DNA from: Orbilia blumenaviensis
Lineage: Eukaryota > Ascomycota > Orbiliomycetes > Orbiliales > Orbiliaceae
Assembly: GCA_036872755.1 (NCBI GenBank)
Contig: JAVHNS010000010.1
Location: forward strand, 186,001-250,000
Reading direction: 5' to 3'
Length of the DNA stretch: 64,000 nucleotides
Position numbers and translations under genes: made by a program. The stretch's first letter is position 1. Each line of letters starts with the position of its first letter. Below, in pieces: positions 23,918 through 36,328 of this stretch. The notes under the pieces were generated by a model. The model was not told where the DNA came from. It saw nothing but the letters and a program-made list of their open reading frames with translations, and did not search any database.

Positions 23918-25203
23918 TTAGGCATCGTTCTTCAATGGGCCGTTCCAGTCTCCGATATGTGTGTTTATAATATCAGCCGCCTGTTGAGCGGTATGTTGAC
24001 GACCAAGAGCCTCGACGAAGTTACCGTCCGGATCTAAAAAGCCACTGTCAGCAAGATGCAGATACTAAACAGCAAAATGGAGGTTTCAAGCATGCAGTAA
24101 AGAACACCATACCCATTAGATAGAAATATATCGAATGATCCACAAGATAGTCCATTCCCTCCTTTAGATCCCTTGGTGTTGAGAAGTACACCCGATACTT
24201 CTTGCATACATCCTTGATCTCGTCATAGGTACCAGTGAGGCCTATCAACGCCGGATGAAATTCGTTGAGATACTCTTTCATCTAGAGGTTTGGATGCTAT
24301 TAGGAAATGACATAACGAAGACCAAAGGGCGAGCCAGTGACCGTACCACTTTCGGTGTATCTCGGGCAGGGTCGCAGGTTATAAATATCGGTTGGAGACT
24401 CTTCCCACGTTTCTCATGGACCTCTGATAAAATTAGCATGGTGGTATCTCTCTCTCCAGCATGCATTCGGGGTGGGGGCATACTATCGATCATGACAGCC
24501 ATCTTGTCGAGCTCTTCGGGGCAGATATCTGGGCAGTGGGTGAAACCAAAGTACACCTGTATCCCCAAATCAGTCAGTATTACGCCGTTCTCGTTCAATC
24601 CGCGCCGTCCAACCCCCCCCCCCCCCCACACCCCAGAGTGTTCTTACCAGGCTGAATTTTCCATCTCTGACTTCTTTGTCCGTAAGCCTCTCCCCGTTCT
24701 GGTTCGTAAGTGTAAACTCCCCTCCTATTCTGGCCTTGCCCACGCCTTTATGACTTTCTGTCACACGCATTCTTTCCATACGACCCTTCTCGTATGTGAA
24801 ATAGCTGTATAAACCGACACCTGTAAGGACGAAGAGCGCGCCGGCACGGAATGAGAATGGCTTTTGATATTGTAAACCATTAGCATTTCGCCGAACTTCC
24901 GACTGTATCAGATCAATAACTTACGCCCGACTTATGCCGTGCCTCAGCCTCCTGCACAGTTTTGAATATACCCCATTTTCCCAGATGCGGGCTGGTTGAG
25001 AACGTTCTCGTGACGTTTGGCTGTGGGGAAGATATCGCAGGGCGGAGGGGCGAGGTTTGCTGCCTGCATCCGGTGGAGATTCGGCGTCGTACGACGGGGA
25101 CCAGCGTGTTCTCATAAAGCCTAAGGACTGGCGCTGACACATTCAGCGCCTGCTTTGCGCCGGCCATCGACGACCTTGATATCGATTTTGCGAGGGTTGA
25201 CAT
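23918..25203 (-). CDS. SCO1: SCO1, mitochondrial copper chaperone for cytochrome c oxidase
   Basis: Inner-membrane protein of the intermembrane space that delivers copper to the CuA site of cytochrome c oxidase subunit 2. Five exons, complement(23918-24033, 24113-24281, 24347-24556, 24648-24860, 24925-25203), give 328 aa. A Ser/Arg-rich mitochondrial presequence (about 1-70) is followed by one membrane helix (AGALFVLTGVGLYSYF, about 97-115) and the thioredoxin-like domain. The copper ligands are present: Cys172 and Cys176 in HCPDIC, and His283 in YLVDHSIYFY. The last exon (DPDGNFVEALGRQHT to the stop at 23918) is rebuilt across a short intron. The intron at 24557-24647 carries a 15-nt poly-G (coding strand), a likely sequencing or slippage hotspot but outside the coding part. 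Confidence 0.95.
24613..24627. repeat. Poly-C/G homopolymer (15 nt) inside a SCO1 intron
   Basis: Uninterrupted run of 15 C residues on the plus strand, G on the SCO1 coding strand, within the intron between the FSL and VYFGF codons. Confidence 0.9.
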
Positions 25204-25653
25204 TTTAAGGGTTCATTTGGTGTTGTTTGTTGAAAGACCGGAAAGTTTTATAGAAAACCTGGTAAAATCATACGATTCTGGTGTTTATTACAAATGCAAT
25301 TGGTATGAAAAGAAACCGAAGAATCTGAATCGTATTAAAAGCCTATGGCATGACTGAATATGGACATTGAAGAAAGTGTGATTAAAAGGGCTAGAACGCA
25401 AGATGAGAAGACGGAGAGGCATAAACAATCAAAACATCAAAAACCGTTATACAGAGATGAACATCAGAGATGTTCAAAAGGAATGGTCGGAACAATCATT
25501 AAACACCGGCAAATGCTAGCTTTCCAAACGCCTAATTCAACTCGAAGGAAAGAAACTCCACGCTCGCGACTGCTACTGAGCTCCAAGACACGACTTTTGC
25601 TAGTGTCCAGAACACCAACAACAGAACCAAACCTAATGACCCCAGATCTACAT
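25204..25653. other. Intergenic: SCO1 promoter side and SED5 3' side
   Basis: 450 bp of AT-rich sequence. Overlapping short frames on both strands (for example 25360-25677 plus) have no recognisable product. Nothing else is supported. Confidence 0.5.
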
Positions 25654-26756
25654 CTAACTGACGAGAACCCACAATAGGAAGAAGATCATAAGGATTCCAA
25701 ACATCTTGACAACAAGCCAACGATTGCTGCTGACTCTACCCCAGTACTTGAGCAATTCACGCTGTGCTCCGCTAACGTTAGACACGACGTCTTCCGTATT
25801 CGCATCAATTCGTTGGATCATCTCCGTTTGCTGAGAGACCATCTCCGCCAGTTGTGCAAAGATACCACCCAATTCGTGAATGGTGGACTCGATAGCTGCA
25901 ATGGCATCGGACCGACTGTTCAGATAAGACTGGTCCGAAGGCTGTTCCTCCAACAAAAGAGCTTGCTGTTGCTGCTGTTCGATGCTCGGTTCCAGGCTGA
26001 GGAGATCGGATTGCGGAAGCGGGGTACGAGATGGAGTCGCATACAGCGGAGAATGGGACTTGGAAAGACCTTGAGCTGTGGATAGGAAAAATCATGTTAG
26101 CCTTGTCTCGGAACCAGATATGAAATATTTTATCGACCGTACATCGTTGTCGCATACCCTGATCATTGATGCCTCCCTTGACACTGCTGACGAAGTTCTC
26201 GGTCCTTTCCCTGCCCTTCTGGATGTTCTTTGTTCTAACTTCCAGAACCTCCCTAAACCCGACGGAGACGTCGGCTAGTTTTCCCTGCAGCATAACAACT
26301 ACATTCTTCGAATGCTCGCCAACTTGTTGTTGGGTCGGGGGATTGGATTTGTTGAGGGCTTGGAGGGCAGAGATAGATTGGTTGATGGCTGAGAGATCTT
26401 GTTTAATGATATAGGTCAACTCTGCAATCTCGACTGGTCTATCATCGAAGAGAGTCCGGCGCTTTGCCACTATTTGGATCTGTTAATACATGGGATGTCA
26501 ATGCGTGGCCGTGGTGATACTCACGCAAAGCCAGTCTCTCGAGTTTCCCAGTGGTGGCTGTGATCTTCTTCCCAATATCTGCAGCCTGCCGAGCAAATTC
26601 CCCTCTAGACAATCTCTTCTTCTCACTATCGTTGGAAAGCAGTGGGACTGAAGCGCTAGATAGGAGGCTGTTGCGACTGGCAGAAGCGGTCGGCAGTCGA
26701 CGGGTGGCCGTCGTTACGCACGATCGGAACTCCTGAGTTCTGTCCTGGACGGTCAT
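25654..26756 (-). CDS. SED5: SED5, Golgi syntaxin (Qa-SNARE)
   Basis: Tail-anchored t-SNARE of the cis-Golgi, needed for ER-to-Golgi and intra-Golgi fusion. Three exons, complement(25654-26075, 26158-26469, 26525-26756), give 321 aa (yeast Sed5 has 340). The N-terminus starts MTVQDRTQEFRS, matching the Sed5 family's N-peptide that binds Sly1. A syntaxin Habc domain with ALQALN and HSKNVVVMLQGKL blocks follows. The SNARE motif near the C-terminus contains AIAAIESTIHELGGIFAQLA and the zero-layer Gln in MVSQQTEMIQRID. A 17-20-residue membrane anchor (MFGILMIFFLLWVLV) ends the protein. Exon 1-2 joining uses the AAATAG acceptor, since the upstream AG breaks the frame. Confidence 0.95.
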
Positions 26757-27265
26757 GATGACGATGGATTATATTCTATTTATTTAATACCCTCGAGTTC
26801 TTTCCCGCTATCGTGATATGTCGGACGAAAGAGGGGGTTCTCAAAGTGGCGGTCCCTTTTATTTGTTGGTCAGAATATGGGGGTGGCGATGAGGCCGAGG
26901 GAATTGTTGAAGAGAACAAGTGTTGTTTTGAACGCCCGCGCCGGGTTCCGCTTAAAATCAGATGCAGTTATGGATAATTAGAAATGTCTAAGGGTATTGA
27001 AGCAATAGAATCGAATAATAAGGAGCGAGAGAGGAATACGATGACAGGGACGGAAGATGAAGATGGAAGATGAAGGGAAGAGAGAAGTAGATTGACGGTG
27101 GAAGTCTACGAGCGGGTTGGTGGAAGCGCCAGGAACCAAACTCCACCATAAGACGGCAAGCCCCCCTGCGGAGAATTCGAAAACGAAAAGGGGGCTGGCA
27201 CACAAAACAGGCCGAACCAGGAATTCAAACACCGCCATGCACTATCGACGTCTATCTGTAGTATC

Positions 27266-27343
27266 ACTGCGAAGGGGGGTAAGTACTTAGTTCCACATAC
27301 AACGTACTAAGAAAGTGGGTAAGTAGGTAGGTAGGTAGATATC
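27266..27343. repeat. Cluster of degenerate TAGGTA / AAGTAC motifs
   Basis: Contains AAGTACTTAG, ACGTACTAAG and a (GTAG)n run (GTAAGTAGGTAGGTAGGTAG). Similar clusters occur in other intergenic regions of this window. Confidence 0.5.
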
Positions 27344-27845
27344 AAGTGGTTCCCCCAGATCGGGAGGGAGGCTTCGTCAACATAAGCAAGTTCTTTGAAG
27401 CAAGTACTTGAACCGGTGGGTATATACTAATTGACATACTTCCCTCAGCTTGCATGCCTCATGCACCACCACCGCCATCACCAACCAACCAACCAACAGC
27501 TTTGGTGAAGAAGTCCAGCCCCAATGCAATGAGCTATTCTTATACCATGTCCAAGGCTCACTAAATTGCCATCTTCCAGTTCATCCCAGCCCATATCCAG
27601 CAGCTTCTGGTGGTGGTGGTGGTGCACATGGTGGTTTACACTGATACCTGTAGGGCTGGCCAGGCCTGGGCAATGTGGTGCTCGGCGCAACACACATCGT
27701 GAAAAAATCCAACAGTCAGTTGATTAAGTTGTTGATTTGAACATTGCATTGTTATAATTATCCTCTGTCGGCTTTGTTCAAGGCCTGGCCGGCCAGTGCC
27801 TTCGGGCCCTCGCTTCTACCCGCGAACGTGAATGCTCTAGACCAA

Positions 27846-27869
27846 TCTCTCTCTCCCTCTCTCTCTCTC
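27846..27869. repeat. CT dinucleotide microsatellite
   Basis: Nearly perfect (TC)n tract of about 24 nt with a single interruption (CTCCCT). Confidence 0.8.
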
Positions 27870-30800
27870 GCAGCCGATTGAGCAACTGTGGGGGAGTAGG
27901 CTATAACCAGTCTCAATTCAGCTGTTCTACCGTCGGATCGGGCGTTCAGGTGCAGGTAAGCAGATACATAAGTCAGTCCATACGTACCTACATACCTAGT
28001 ATATATCCGGATTCGAAAATGGCACACCTATAACGGCATTCGCCGATACAAGGTGTAGTAGGTACTAGTAGTTGTGTATGTACTTGCATACCTAGGTATA
28101 TATTGATGTCGTGTACCAACATATGTACGTCTGTATCAACGACTAATCCGCCAAAGCCAGGCCAATCTGTTTCATATCTCTTCCTTCGTCTGCACTTTCC
28201 TTCCTACCAGGTTTATATATTCGATGAATGTGGCTTCGTTCAGGTTCCTCGAAGCCTCCCTGCGTCGATATGCACCGAAAAGGGCATTTAACTGTTGACT
28301 TTTCACGCCGCATCCAAGGGATGGTGATACTCTTCCCCATTGCAGGTGTCACTTTTTTTTTCCCTTCCCAGTGTATACCCAGGTACTAGTGTACTACAGA
28401 AACCAAGCTAAAAACCACCGTTTTACCCATTGCCGATTACTGTTTTATATCAACAGCTGCGAACGGAGTACCCGTTTGATATAAACAACTTTTCAACACT
28501 TCAACATAGATGTACGTAGTTCGTTCCCTTGCTTTATGCCAGCGCGGTCGACGTCTGTCACTTTCGGCGCATGGTGTGACACCGAACCAATGAATATTCT
28601 CCGTGGCCTTACACGCACACGAGCCTGTATCACAAATCTACACTCGCATTCGACCTCGCGTTGAAACGAAGCCCTTCGGTGCCAGGGGGGGCGGGTTAGT
28701 AAAGCCGACATCTACTCCCTCTCGTGCTAATTATAACCCGATCCGAAATTTGAATCGAGGGACCAGACCCAACACATTCCCCCACAGCCTTTTGGAACTG
28801 ACGGATTTGCTCGGAAATAACAAGAGTTCTCGATGCACTTTTTAATTGTTGTTTTTCTATCATGCTCTCTCTCCCCCCCTCCCTCCCTCCCTCGCCGGCC
28901 GTCTAACCCGATGGGAAGCATGGGGGATGAAGGGAGAGGACCCGAGGGATGGCAGGGTGGAAAGAAGGTTAAGACCAGCATCTGAATAACAAAAAAAGCC
29001 GTTTAGACGGGATCGAAAGATTGAGGTCGCTTAGGCCGGGAAGTCCAACCAACATACCTTCTGAGAGGCTCGTCTTCCAATCGGACGAATATTAATTCGC
29101 GAAATTGTTAGAAGTTAGAAACTATTAATCCCACATTGGCTTGATCTCACAACCCGAGTCTGCCCCGTGGCTAGAAGTGTTGGTATACGTCCCGGGGACC
29201 TTGACGGTCTGCTCGTATTAATTACTTAGTATTCATAGAGGAGCAACTTTGAGCCGGTCAGAATCACGAATAAATTAGCACGATTCATAAATCCGTCTTC
29301 CAGTTGGGCGGTCTAGAATTCATCCTCGATCGAAGGGATTGCGTGGGTGGCTCCCATTAAGCCTTCGCTAATCGGCCCGACCAGAATATCCCAGTTTGAA
29401 TTCGCCTTTCTTAGACCCTTCTTTCTCTTTCTTGCTCTCTTTCTTTATGCGAGCTCAAAGAAGACCTTACTACATAGTATGCTTGGTTTCAAGTATCAGA
29501 GTCAAGCTGAGGTCTACGACCAATTGATCAACCAGTAAAACATCATGGTCATCGGAGCTCTCACACTTCTGGCGTTAGAAAATACTAAAGAGGAAACCTG
29601 CTGTTCAAGAGCACATGTGAACGATTGATAACGCATCCGTATGCACATAATACATGAGCGAATTTCCCCAGATTCGATGAGCTGAGCTAGCGGTGACCTT
29701 TTTTGTTTCTGCTTGACCGTCACCTCCTTGCATTTTTAGCTTGGCTGCCCTTCCTTTGCGGAACCGGCTTGGATGCCGGCCTCACTCGGGAGCCAACCGT
29801 TGTTAACCAAGAGCAATCAAAGAGAGGGCTCCCCAAATGCAATGCACCGCTGTGGCCGAAGCTTCTGAGAAAATAAAAGAAGAAAGAAGAATGAGAAGAA
29901 ACATGTTTAAGATACGAAGGGTCGGGTGGGTATGTACAGGGACAATCGACAGATCCAAAGCTTCAAGTAGGCAACTCGTAAGTGTAAACAATGCAGCTGC
30001 CCACCCGGATCAGACCCGCCTTGTGAGACCTTGCAACTCCAGGAGACCCGTTCTGTTGCATTGCTCGCAAGCAACACATCTTCGGCAAGGGCAGTTTAAT
30101 CCAACATTTGAACAGTTCTTGTTTCTGACTTCCATTATAGCGTTACAATTGGGGCCCCTCGATTAGCTTTGCCCGCCACCCCCCAAAATTTCGAATTCAT
30201 GCCTTACATCAATATCGTCCACGGCCTGGTCCTGTGGTCCGAGAGGCTAACAAAGCCGCCTGTTGGGTATTGCGATCTGCTCTATCCCCACCGTGCCAAA
30301 AACAGCCTGGACGGTCTGGTCTACTCTGTCTGATTCAGAACCCCATCTACCGTGCCGAAAAAAGCAAAGGAAAAATATAATAGATGCAGGGAAATGTGAC
30401 AGACAGTAGCCTCTGCATGCGCAATTGCGAGGAGGAAAAGAGGGACTGTGGATAGAAAAGAAAATAAAAGAAAGGGAAAAAATAAAATAAAAGAAAGAGC
30501 ACAGGAGAGGCGACAGCGCCATAAGACTCTGGCTCGAGATCTGGCATGGATACTGGATCGATCTATATCTACAAGGCCTCCCCTCCTCCTCGCTAACTGT
30601 TTGGAATCTCGATTTGATTCTTAAATTCATACATACCTCCGTCCCAAGCGGTGATAGTTCCAGTGGATTCAGTATACCAATCCTTAATAAGTATATAGTA
30701 TATACACCCGCATCCCCACACGTACTTGGTTCCAATACCTAGGTACTAGTATCCCGGACCCAGGACCTTGTCAAGGTTGACATATAATCCGTTTCCACCG

Positions 30801-30891
30801 ATCTCTGCGGGACCGTTGCATTCCTCAACCGTTCAAATCGCCTTGATTTCCTCTTATCATTCCTGACGAACCCAGGTCCTCTTTCTTCCCT

Positions 30892-31965
30892 ATGCCTGAA
30901 CATATATTCAAAATGGCACCCAATCGCCAACCCCCCTATCAGCATTCCTATCACTTAGATACCGATAGATTGTTCTCGGAAGGCCGTCCTCTTTGGAATC
31001 CTTCGTACGGAAGGAGTAGTATCAACTTCGACGCCCGGATTCCAGACACGGACGATTTTGAAATCGACTGGCCAGTCCTGGACAAATATACTGATGATTT
31101 GGATACCGAGGTCTATCAGGTTAATGTTCCCCAAGCGGGCTATAACAAGAAGCCTGCATACTACAGCAAGCCGCATCGATCTTCCCGTTCAGTTCAGGCA
31201 ATTGGATCGCGACCTTTTCTCAATACTACCTCTAAGCAAGCTCAAGTTCCAAGACCAAGTGCAAATATGACATCTCGTTCTGCACCAGCGCCTCTTGTCT
31301 TATCGATGAGTGCCTTCAAACGAGATCATCTTCGATTACCACCTGCCCCTCCACCATCTCCCACACTAACTCCTCCACCAACCCCGCCGTTCTGCCCACT
31401 GTATGAAGAATATCAAACCTTGGGGGTATTTGACATCCCAGCTATCAGTATCCCTAGACCCGTCAATAGGAGTGCTGTTCCTAGAGCCCAAGGATCTGTA
31501 ACATATTGCTCATCAGAGGCGCCTTCTACGGATGTCGAAGAGGAAGAGCGCGATTTCGGGACAGACACATCTTCATGCTATCCTGTAGAAACCATGGACG
31601 ACTATGACTCGGCCCCACCACCTCCCTCGATTCAGTTATATCGAACAATTAGTCAACCAGGGAACTCTCTTCAGATTCCAAGACACATAATGAGTACAAC
31701 TACCCTGTGCCCATCAAGGACATCGCCGTCTACGCCGACAGTAGAAAAAATGCACGGAAAGGGCCAATTGGCTGCATCTTTCTTCGAATGGGACCCCGAA
31801 CCAGAATTGCCAGCTTCAACACAGTGGGGCAAGTTCAAGCATTCGAGATATCGGAATACGAGGAGGGGGTCCGACTCTGACGAAAGTCATTCCAGCAAAA
31901 GCAGCGTTCGAGAGAAAGCCGAGCGCCTTCGCAGGAAACTTGAAAGCGTCTTTGGAAAAAGATAA
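30892..31965 (+). CDS. Disordered Pro/Ser-rich protein, function unknown
   Basis: Single-exon gene of 357 codons; a second ATG at 30913 (MAPNRQ) would give 350 aa. I do not recognise a family. The N-terminus is Tyr/Asp-rich, with FEIDWPVLDKYTDDLDTEVY as an acidic segment. A Pro-rich stretch (about residues 148-170) has runs such as PPAPPPSPTLTPPPTPP, a possible SH3 ligand. Ser/Thr-rich disordered sequence follows. Near the end are ASFFEWDPEPELP and a basic helix (SVREKAERLRRKLESVFGKR) that looks amphipathic. The uninterrupted frame, codon usage and flanking long non-coding regions fit a regulated single-copy gene. No enzyme motif is seen. Confidence 0.75.
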   Translation: MPEHIFKMAPNRQPPYQHSYHLDTDRLFSEGRPLWNPSYGRSSINFDARIPDTDDFEIDWPVLDKYTDDLDTEVYQVNVPQAGYNKKPAYYSKPHRSSRSVQAIGSRPFLNTTSKQAQVPRPSANMTSRSAPAPLVLSMSAFKRDHLRLPPAPPPSPTLTPPPTPPFCPLYEEYQTLGVFDIPAISIPRPVNRSAVPRAQGSVTYCSSEAPSTDVEEEERDFGTDTSSCYPVETMDDYDSAPPPPSIQLYRTISQPGNSLQIPRHIMSTTTLCPSRTSPSTPTVEKMHGKGQLAASFFEWDPEPELPASTQWGKFKHSRYRNTRRGSDSDESHSSKSSVREKAERLRRKLESVFGKR

Positions 31966-34067
31966 TTCACGGATTTGACGAACATCACTTCTTCTTCTTT
32001 TTCTTTTGTCTTATCTTTGGCCTCAATCATTTCTCCCCTTTGTATCTTGCACATGAATGACCCTGCATCTTCTCCCTATTTCTTTGGTATGAATGTCTTT
32101 AATGAGGCGGTAACCAATGACTCAGCTAAGAATTTAAAACATCAAAATGTAATTACAACTAGGTCTATTATCTTCTATTTTCTCGTCGCTTGGTCGGCAA
32201 GTTGAATGTTTTAGTTGGAGATCGTTTCAAGTTGGCTGGCTGTAACGGAGTTGGTGGAGAGGGCGGTAAACTGTATTCTTGACTCGTCTTAGCGATTTTT
32301 TTTATTTTTTTTATTTTTTAATATTTTGTCCCTCTCTTACCTCCCTGTTTCTTTGCTTTTCTTTCTTTCGGGTTACCTTTGTCAAAAGTACTATATAGGC
32401 TAGGCTTTGTATTCAGCGTATGGGAATTAGATAGGTTGTATGTAGGGCAATATTGTATTCAAATTGCATTATTAATATATCACGAAATATCTCGAACATT
32501 CAGCTCGGTGCGTTCCTTGAAATGTCGTACCCGGATTTTTTGACTTCCAAGCTTCTACAAAGGAAAAGGCGTGGGCAGTAACCTCATGGATGAAACATTG
32601 GTGTGGAATTCCGTTCGTGGTAACAGCCTCCTTTGGAACAATTTCTATGTGGTAGTGAGATTTGTAATCCTGTTTGGCGGGCCTTGTCCACGGGATATTC
32701 CGCCTGCAATTGTGCGAACGAGTCGTGCATCTACCACGCCGCATGTGTGGACGTTGGAGAGTCACGTAGGCCGTTCTGGGGCAGCGCGGCCATGTAGCAT
32801 CCGGGTAGAAACCTTTAAAATTGTATACAAATTACATTTTGTTCATACGGCGAGGGACATTCCCGAGGCCAAATTGCACAATTGACTCAAAGTCTATACC
32901 TCTCTCTATATATAAGGGGTTGATACAGGAATAATTCTTTGACCTCGTCCGCAGCGTGGCACCACGGTGTTTCTGGTGATGTTGTTTAACGTTATAACAT
33001 CGGAGCTTTATCATCAGCACGTAAGCATGCATTTGCATGTACTCAACCGACGGCCAGCCCCGTCAATAGCTCGTGCACTGCATTGACCCTGAGAGCTTTA
33101 GAGCTTTAATCGATGAAAGTTGGAAGAGGGACCCTGGTAGGCGTATTAGTTGTGTCGAATACGGTAATCCGCTAACATACTAACATTATCACATTCGGCT
33201 ATCCGCCGCTTAAATGTACACAAAGTTCAGCCTTATGCATAGCTGTTATGGTCATTTTAATAGCATATGGGAACGTATATATATATATATACTAGGGCGT
33301 GACGAGCGTACGAAGCCCAGCTGCCGAAACTCTCTAATCCCAGACCTTCCCTAAGCCGCCTCCCCTCAGTTGACGATACACGATGGATGACATGGCAATC
33401 TGCTATCTGCCATAAATACATCGTGATGGCATACATTTTCGATTCCACAAAGCGGAGGGCCGAATAACAAATGTACCGTGCCGGTCCGCGATGAGACAAA
33501 GGACCGGCTACGATTGTCTTCGGGCCTCTCTCGCTACCAGTACTGGAAGATTCCAGGTAACAGTAACTCGGTAGAAAGATGCAACGGTTGTGATATGCAT
33601 TGGTGTTCTATTTTGAATACTTCTGCCCATGTAGTATTTTGTCTAGTGGTCGCTCTTATAGCATTATAAATTTGGAGTGCTCTCCGTGGGCATGAGAAGG
33701 CATATTTTGCTTGGAATCTAGGCTACCTAGGCAGGAGAATTGTGTGAGTAATACTTCTTTTCAATCAATATATATTTGCAACTATACCACCAACTGTAAC
33801 GATGTTACCTTGTGGATTGTAGTGTGGAATCATTAGAATAACCATATTTATTGCCCATATACTCTAGCGTTATCCATCACGATAAACCACATTGAAAGAA
33901 GGGAAGCGTCCATCTACATTAGCCCGCAATCCAAAATCCTACAATACTACAGATAAACAATCAAGTTGCAAAACAATAAAATCTCGGACCGAAGTCAAAT
34001 AACATACGAAGTATTTTACTATCAAAAAGAATTCCAAAACAAAATAAAACAAAAACAGAAACAAAGG
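31966..34067. other. 2.1-kb gene-poor interval
   Basis: No gene is supported. It starts with the T-rich 3' region of the disordered-protein gene and holds a TA microsatellite at 33276-33291. Short frames on both strands (for example 32571-32885 plus, 33257-33499 minus) lack domains and splice sites. Confidence 0.5.
33276..33291. repeat. TA dinucleotide microsatellite
   Basis: (TA)8-like tract in gene-poor sequence. Confidence 0.75.
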
Positions 34068-34280
34068 ATGTGTAATATTTCACTTCATTGTTATCAATGC
34101 GGGGATTCATATCTCCTTCCGACGCCATCTCGATGCGAGAAGAACAAAACGACAGGAAGCTGTGAGACCTTTGAGGTTGGGCAGACGTTTCGTTTGAACA
34201 CGGACTGCCCATACTGCCGCCGGAGTGCCAAACGAAGAAATTTACCGGCGAAGGCTAGGGGGATCTATGCATTAAGCTGA
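34068..34280 (+). CDS. Small Cys-rich protein (70 aa), hypothetical
   Basis: Short frame starting at ATG 34068. The in-frame extension upstream to 33966 is AT-rich and does not look coding. The protein has six Cys arranged as C, C-x2-C, C, C, C-x2-C, plus a CPYCRR end and a basic tail. The layout (CYQCGD, then SRCEK, then a final CPYC) resembles small fungal proteins with paired zinc-binding Cys that are widely annotated as hypothetical. No signal peptide is visible, so it is probably not a secreted effector. It sits alone within a gene-poor interval, and chance is not excluded. Confidence 0.42.
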   Translation: MCNISLHCYQCGDSYLLPTPSRCEKNKTTGSCETFEVGQTFRLNTDCPYCRRSAKRRNLPAKARGIYALS

Positions 34281-34501
34281 TCGACTGAGGAATATTGTTA
34301 ATTTGTTATCTGATTGTGGACAGTGTATTGGATGCCTAGGTACTTATGTAGTATATAAGGTTAGGTGATACCTACCTATACTATTACGAGGGAAACGGTA
34401 TATGTTATCGCAAGCAGGATAGGACAAGTATAAGAGAACAAATAATACTTTTGTATGTGTACTTTCCTAAAGCAGAGTCTGGAGGGGTGTGGTAGAAGGT
34501 G

Positions 34502-34537
34502 TGTTGTTGTTGTTGTTGTCGTTGTTGTTGTTGTTGT
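34502..34537. repeat. GTT trinucleotide microsatellite
   Basis: About 12 GTT units with one GTC interruption. Confidence 0.85.
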
Positions 34538-35543
34538 ATATTAACTTGACTTCCCGTTTTGGGCGGGATAAAACCTCATTGCAAGGCTGGTCGACCTTAG
34601 TAGGTTAAGGCTATGATTCTACAATTACGGGGCCCCTGAACTTCGAACTCAATTATGCCAGTACGGTTGCGGATTCCATTTCTTCTTTTTATTATATCGC
34701 ATATTTTATAAATTTTATGTATCGTGATTGTGTATTATAGATCTAGGTACATGTACATACATGTATAAGGTATCGATATAGGATTGAGTGGCACTCCAAA
34801 GTCGGCCCGCGCATATATTATGAGCCCAACCGAGATGGCAAAGCTGATTAAATGAATATCACCATGCATCATCATGATCATGATCATGACCACGCGGCTG
34901 GGGTCCTCCTATGCGTGCAGCTCTGCAGTTGTACTTACATACTCGGATACAGTTTCACACGGTTGCAACACCAACAAAGAACAACCAACAGAGAGAAATC
35001 CCTCGAATAGACACAGCCGGGACGAAGAACGAGGGGCGCACGGGGAGGGGAACGGATTATCTACCCTTCCTCTTGTTCTCTTGATAGTATTACTAACTAC
35101 CTGAGGACCACAGGATTCCGAATCGATGAACAATACCTAAGTAACATGCGCTATGACGAGATTGGCGAGGCGCAGCGGTGGCCGCCCGTCAAATCACAAA
35201 TCCTTCCTTGCAAGCTGTGCAATTGTGTGCGCTTGTGTGTATGGTTTATTGCAGGGCCAAGTACCAAGTCCTACGGCCAAGGGTGGGACACATTCAATTG
35301 CGGGACCTGACCCGGCCGTGTCAGATTTAAGCCTCCCTTTTCATATTCGTCCACCCGGAAAGCAGAGCGGCCCTTGAAGCCTGTCAGATTTGTAAATTGC
35401 CAATTGCATTTGCGAGCAAAGATCCAAGATGCAAGTCGGAAGGGCAGATGGGGAATCAAACTGAGGAAGGTCCCAACTTGAGACAAAAATCAAGTCCAGT
35501 CGGATTCCTTGTCCATGTTGATGTTCGAGTTGATGTAAATTGT

Positions 35544-35577
35544 GTGGGTGAGTGAGTGAGTGAGTGGGTGAGCGAGT
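35544..35577. repeat. GTGA tetranucleotide microsatellite
   Basis: About eight units of GTGA/GTGG, 40 bp before the CAT/CAC tract. Confidence 0.8.
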
Positions 35578-35611
35578 GTGCATCTGCATCTTGACTGAGG
35601 AACCGCTCCAG

Positions 35612-35668
35612 CATTATCATCATCATCACCATCACCACCACCACCACCACCATCACCATCATCACCCA
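35612..35668. repeat. CAT/CAC trinucleotide microsatellite
   Basis: About 18 units mixing CAT and CAC, producing an apparent poly-His frame on the plus strand. Confidence 0.85.
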
Positions 35669-36328
35669 TCACCTATCACCCTTAACGTTCCATACAATTC
35701 CCATAATTTGTCTTCTTCCTCTTCTTCTGTTGATTTATTGTATAACTTTTTGTTTGTTGCTTTGTTTTTTCCTTTCTCTCTCTCTGACTTTTACTTTGTT
35801 TGCTGCGCGTGGATTTGCGAAGTACCGTTTGTATGCGCCATTGCAATTGATTAGGTTTCCCGTCTGTCCTGGCCCTCCCCCCCCGATCCCTTCGATTTCA
35901 GCCTCAGCTGTTTCAGCTGGTCCCAGAAAATCGAGTCCGGTCTACGGGAAACGGCCTGCCTGTGAATTCAGTTTTGCTGTCAATCTTCATCCGATACCTC
36001 ACGGAGTACAACCACCACTTCTGATTCCAAGATTCCCGTCGACATCCCGTACATACGTCTTCGCGCCGCTGCAACCGCTGTTTTGGATCGCGGCATCCCT
36101 ACCACTTACTTAATCACTTAATTTGCCGTTGCCCCAACTTTCGCGCAATCGGAAGTTGCAGGAGAGGGGCGACTAAACCATTTAGACCTCTACAAAGACA
36201 AGAGACTACCTACGCAACCTATATACTATACTCGAATCCTGCGTTACATTACATCATCACATTGAGTTGTCGCGAAAGGAGATTCGACTCGTAGAGCTAT
36301 GCGCTGAGGCCTTCCGAATACCTACAAA

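Larger units (their letters stand above)
26757..30891. other. 4.1-kb gene-poor interval
   Basis: No coding gene is supported. It begins with the SED5 promoter and ends with the pyrimidine-rich leader of the next plus-strand gene. Contents seen: TAGGTA-type motif clusters (27266-27343, 27978-28100, 30735-30752), a CT microsatellite (27846-27869), purine-rich stretches (29865-29905, 30430-30510) and short stop-interrupted frames. I found no tRNA A/B-box pair or 5S-like sequence. A long promoter or non-coding RNA is possible, but nothing in the sequence proves it. Confidence 0.5.
34281..36328. other. 2-kb gene-poor interval, leader of the giant disordered protein gene
   Basis: No gene is supported. 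It contains a GTT microsatellite (34502-34537), TAGGTA-type motifs (34335-34385), a GTGA tract (35544-35577) and a CAT/CAC tract (35612-35668). Pyrimidine-rich sequence before 36329 fits a long promoter or 5' leader. The apparent poly-His frame at 35564-35854 is a translation of the microsatellite. Confidence 0.5.

Noticed and set aside
35564..35854. Poly-His protein
   Set aside because: Translation of a CAT/CAC microsatellite inside gene-poor leader sequence.
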